Source of the DNA: Bifidobacterium breve
Lineage (GTDB): Bacteria > Actinomycetota > Actinomycetes > S36-B12
Assembly (NCBI GenBank): GCA_945870085.1
Contig: CAMBQX010000101.1
Coordinates: 1 to 6,369 of the forward strand
Direction of reading: 5' to 3'
DNA length: 6,369 nt
Part shown: positions 4,197-6,369 of the stretch, piece by piece
Layout: every line of letters starts with the position of its first letter
Numbering within the stretch: the stretch's first letter is position 1
Notes under the pieces: model-generated
Told to the model about the DNA's origin: nothing
Databases searched by the model: none
Seen by the model: only the letters and a program-made list of their open reading frames with translations
Position numbers and translations under genes: made by a program

Positions 4197-6369
4197 TGCG
4201 AATTCACAGGCTGAGATTCGGGGCCCTTGGGCCTTATCCAGGGGAGCACATCATTGATTTCGATGCTCTAGGAGGGAGTGCGCTATTTATCATCGATGGC
4301 CCTACCGGTGCCGGCAAGTCAACGATTTTAGATGCCCTTGTTTTCGCACTCTATGCGGATGTTTCAGGTTCAACTTCAGATAAGCAACGGCTGCGCTCGG
4401 CGTTCGCCGACTCAAAGAGCGAGTCATATGCAGAGGTAGAGTTCAGCACCGCCGCCGGCAGCTACAAAGTCCGCCGCACCCCTGAGTTTGAGCGTACAAA
4501 AATCCGGGGCGAAGGCGTGACAACGGTGCCTGCGACCACCGGAATCTGGCGTGCCACCGGCGAGCACTCTTGGGAGTCAATCTCGGTCCGGCACCGTGAA
4601 GCCGATCTTGAGATAAGTCGTGTGATTGGGTTGGATAAGCATCAGTTCCAGCAGACGGTGGTGTTGCCGCAAGGGGAGTTCGCAACTTTTCTGAAAGCAA
4701 AAAGCACCGACCGGCAATTAATTCTGGAAAAAATCTTCGCTACCAGCCTCTACTCACAGATTCAAGAGCAATTTGACGAACTTCGTAGGGCTGCTGAACG
4801 CGACCGACAAATTGCCCAGGGCAAGATGCGCGATGCTTCGCAGAAATTGATTGGCCGGTTTGCCGGTAAGTTCACCTCTCACCTGGGCTACGACAAGGAA
4901 ATCTCCGACATTGAATCCCTAAATGGCGAGTCAAGTTCATCGGTAACCGCAACTCTCGAAAGGATCAAGGCGGATCAGCGGGCGGCCGCGTTAGCGGCGA
5001 AAGCCCGGGTAACTGATGTGCAAACCCAAAAGGTGCAGCAAGACGAAGTTGTCGCGAATTTAAAAAAAGCACACGGCCTTGAGTCGGTTGCGATCGTAGC
5101 GGCTACTAATTTTGACCTAGCCATCGCCGCCCATGCCCAAGCTGTCGAGAATATGGGTGCGCACCAAAAGGTGGTCGATACCGAGATTGCTGAGACTGAT
5201 CCAGATTTGGCCATCCAGAATTTAGACGAGGCGATTGGTGCGCTGGCAGATCTGGATAAGCGGGCGGCACAGCTGCCTGTGCTGAAAGTAAGGGCCGATG
5301 AGGCTGCCGTCGCACTTGCCGAATTACAAGGTGCCGCCGATCAGTTGACGGCTGAGCGATCGGTGATCATCCCGGCAAAGTTACAGGCCATCGCAGTGCA
5401 GTTAAATGGGGAACGCCAGCGCGTTGAATCCGAGCTCATTCGTGCCGACGAGTTCCAGAGCACCTTATTTGGGCAGCGCCTAGCCGGTATTGCCGGCGAA
5501 TTGAGTGAGCGGCTGGTGGCCGGTGCGCCGTGTCCGGTTTGCGGTTCACTCGAGCATCCAGTTCCAACTCAATCGGTGGTGGCGCCGGTGTCTGAGCGTG
5601 CCCTAGCTGACGCGAAATTGCAATTGGATATTCAAAGCCAGGCTCGCATTCAGATCGAGCGGCAGATCTCACTCGTTGAAACAGTAATGGCCGATGGGCT
5701 TGTGGACGAAATACAAACACCGGTTGCTGGGGAGTTTTCGGCGGTGGACGTTGAACTTGAACTGGGTGAATTACAGCAACGGTTAGCCGAAGTAAACAGT
5801 CAACTAAATAGGAAAACAGTGCGGGCCGCCGAACTGCGCACCTTGATAAAGGAGCAGGTTGACGCATATCAGCGTGGTATTGCCGAGATCGCCAATGCGT
5901 TGGGTTCTGGCGCCGACATCAATGGGCGAATTGACCTACTTAAGTCGGCTCGAGCGGCCATCGAACAGGTGCGCATTACGAGTGTTGCAGCCACTCAGGC
6001 AGCTGCGACACACACGAGCGCTCTGCAGGCCTTAGCGTCGTCGGGGGTCAAGGTTGATGCTGAAGTACTAGCCACCGCGCAGAGTCAATTAGCGGCGTTA
6101 GTGGCCGATGAACAGCTGCTACTTGGGGTGCACGCAAATTTACTTGATTTGGCCAATGCTGTTGAAGCGCTGGGGGCGGAGGTTGCAGCCGCCGCACTTG
6201 AAGTAGATGAACTGGTCGAACGAATCGGTCCGATCATTCGCATTGCTGACGTGCTTAATGGGCGGGGAGCGAATTCACTGATGCAACCGCTCAAGGCATA
6301 TGTGGTTCAGCAGATGTTTGATGAGGTGATCGCCGCCGCAAATATTCGACTGAGCGGCATGTTGGCGGG
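4196..6369 (+). CDS. sbcC: SbcC, Rad50-type ATPase of SbcCD (3' end outside window)
   Basis: The frame is open from the ATG at 4196 to the window edge: 724 complete codons and two extra bases. The N-terminal ATPase half has MRIHRLRFGALGPY (1-14), Walker A GPTGAGKS (35-42, with Lys41 and Ser42) and the Q-loop LPQGEF (157-162, Gln159). A long heptad-rich coiled-coil arm follows (about 175-440). The zinc hook is CPVCGSLEHP, with Cys446 and Cys449, the site where two SbcC molecules dimerise through Zn. A returning arm runs from about 455 to 680, then the GRGAN block (689-693) and AANIRLSGM (716-722) that open the C-terminal ATPase half. The signature motif, Walker B and D-loop lie beyond the window, perhaps 150-200 residues by family comparison. 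SbcC powers and gates the SbcD nuclease at DNA ends. The start shares an A with the sbcD stop (TGATG). No Shine-Dalgarno sequence or TANNNT box precedes it, so translation is probably by coupling to sbcD. Confidence 0.96.
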   Translation, partial: MRIHRLRFGALGPYPGEHIIDFDALGGSALFIIDGPTGAGKSTILDALVFALYADVSGSTSDKQRLRSAFADSKSESYAEVEFSTAAGSYKVRRTPEFERTKIRGEGVTTVPATTGIWRATGEHSWESISVRHREADLEISRVIGLDKHQFQQTVVLPQGEFATFLKAKSTDRQLILEKIFATSLYSQIQEQFDELRRAAERDRQIAQGKMRDASQKLIGRFAGKFTSHLGYDKEISDIESLNGESSSSVTATLERIKADQRAAALAAKARVTDVQTQKVQQDEVVANLKKAHGLESVAIVAATNFDLAIAAHAQAVENMGAHQKVVDTEIAETDPDLAIQNLDEAIGALADLDKRAAQLPVLKVRADEAAVALAELQGAADQLTAERSVIIPAKLQAIAVQLNGERQRVESELIRADEFQSTLFGQRLAGIAGELSERLVAGAPCPVCGSLEHPVPTQSVVAPVSERALADAKLQLDIQSQARIQIERQISLVETVMADGLVDEIQTPVAGEFSAVDVELELGELQQRLAEVNSQLNRKTVRAAELRTLIKEQVDAYQRGIAEIANALGSGADINGRIDLLKSARAAIEQVRITSVAATQAAATHTSALQALASSGVKVDAEVLATAQSQLAALVADEQLLLGVHANLLDLANAVEALGAEVAAAALEVDELVERIGPIIRIADVLNGRGANSLMQPLKAYVVQQMFDEVIAAANIRLSGMLA

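Noticed and set aside
4269..4280. An AGGAGGG-like Shine-Dalgarno sequence followed by GTG inside sbcC.
   Set aside because: The GTG is out of frame with sbcC and its frame ends after 17 codons; it also lies downstream of the essential first strand of SbcC.
5436..5867. A 143-codon minus-strand frame within sbcC.
   Set aside because: The Arg/Pro/Gln-rich composition is what antisense of coiled-coil codons gives, and the sense strand carries the zinc hook and both arms.

Overview
The window looks like a dense chromosomal segment of an actinomycete (Actinomycetota) of moderate GC content, a little above half by eye. The evidence is an actinobacterial-style L,D-transpeptidase with the SHGCxN active site, an SbcC with the CPVCGS zinc hook and GRGAN block usual in that phylum, an ABC-2 type exporter ATPase with the RVTGFLGPNG motif, and gene starts that appear to be leaderless. 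I cannot place it more finely; a small-genome freshwater actinobacterium is a guess only.

Layout: positions 135 to 1 (minus strand) hold the first 45 codons of an ABC exporter ATPase that leaves the window inside its Walker A motif. Divergent from it, with 30 bases between the two start codons, is an NAD(P)-dependent aldehyde dehydrogenase (166-1617). After 42 bases comes a secreted L,D-transpeptidase with an N-terminal fibronectin type III domain (1660-3000). After 20 bases come sbcD (3021-4196) and sbcC (4196 to the end of the window, incomplete). The last two overlap by one base (TGATG) and form the SbcCD (Mre11-Rad50 type) nuclease operon. No intergenic stretch reaches 300 bases. I saw no RNA gene, mobile element, CRISPR array or clear intrinsic terminator.

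The most striking pattern is in the gene starts. Four of the five (ABC ATPase, aldehyde dehydrogenase, L,D-transpeptidase, sbcD) have a TANNNT -10 box ending exactly six bases before the start codon and no properly spaced Shine-Dalgarno sequence. This is the signature of leaderless transcripts. Only sbcC, which is translationally coupled to sbcD, lacks the box. So what looks like a three-gene co-directional cluster (ALDH, LDT, sbcDC) is probably three separate transcription units, with the sbcD promoter inside the end of the transpeptidase gene. The divergent ABC/ALDH pair shares one very compact promoter region in which the two polymerase footprints must collide.

Functionally the genes are mixed: export, aldehyde oxidation, peptidoglycan cross-linking and DNA end processing. 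Apart from SbcCD, nothing shows that they act together. I found no convincing new multi-gene system; the promoter architecture and the FnIII-Ig-YkuD domain order are the points most worth following.
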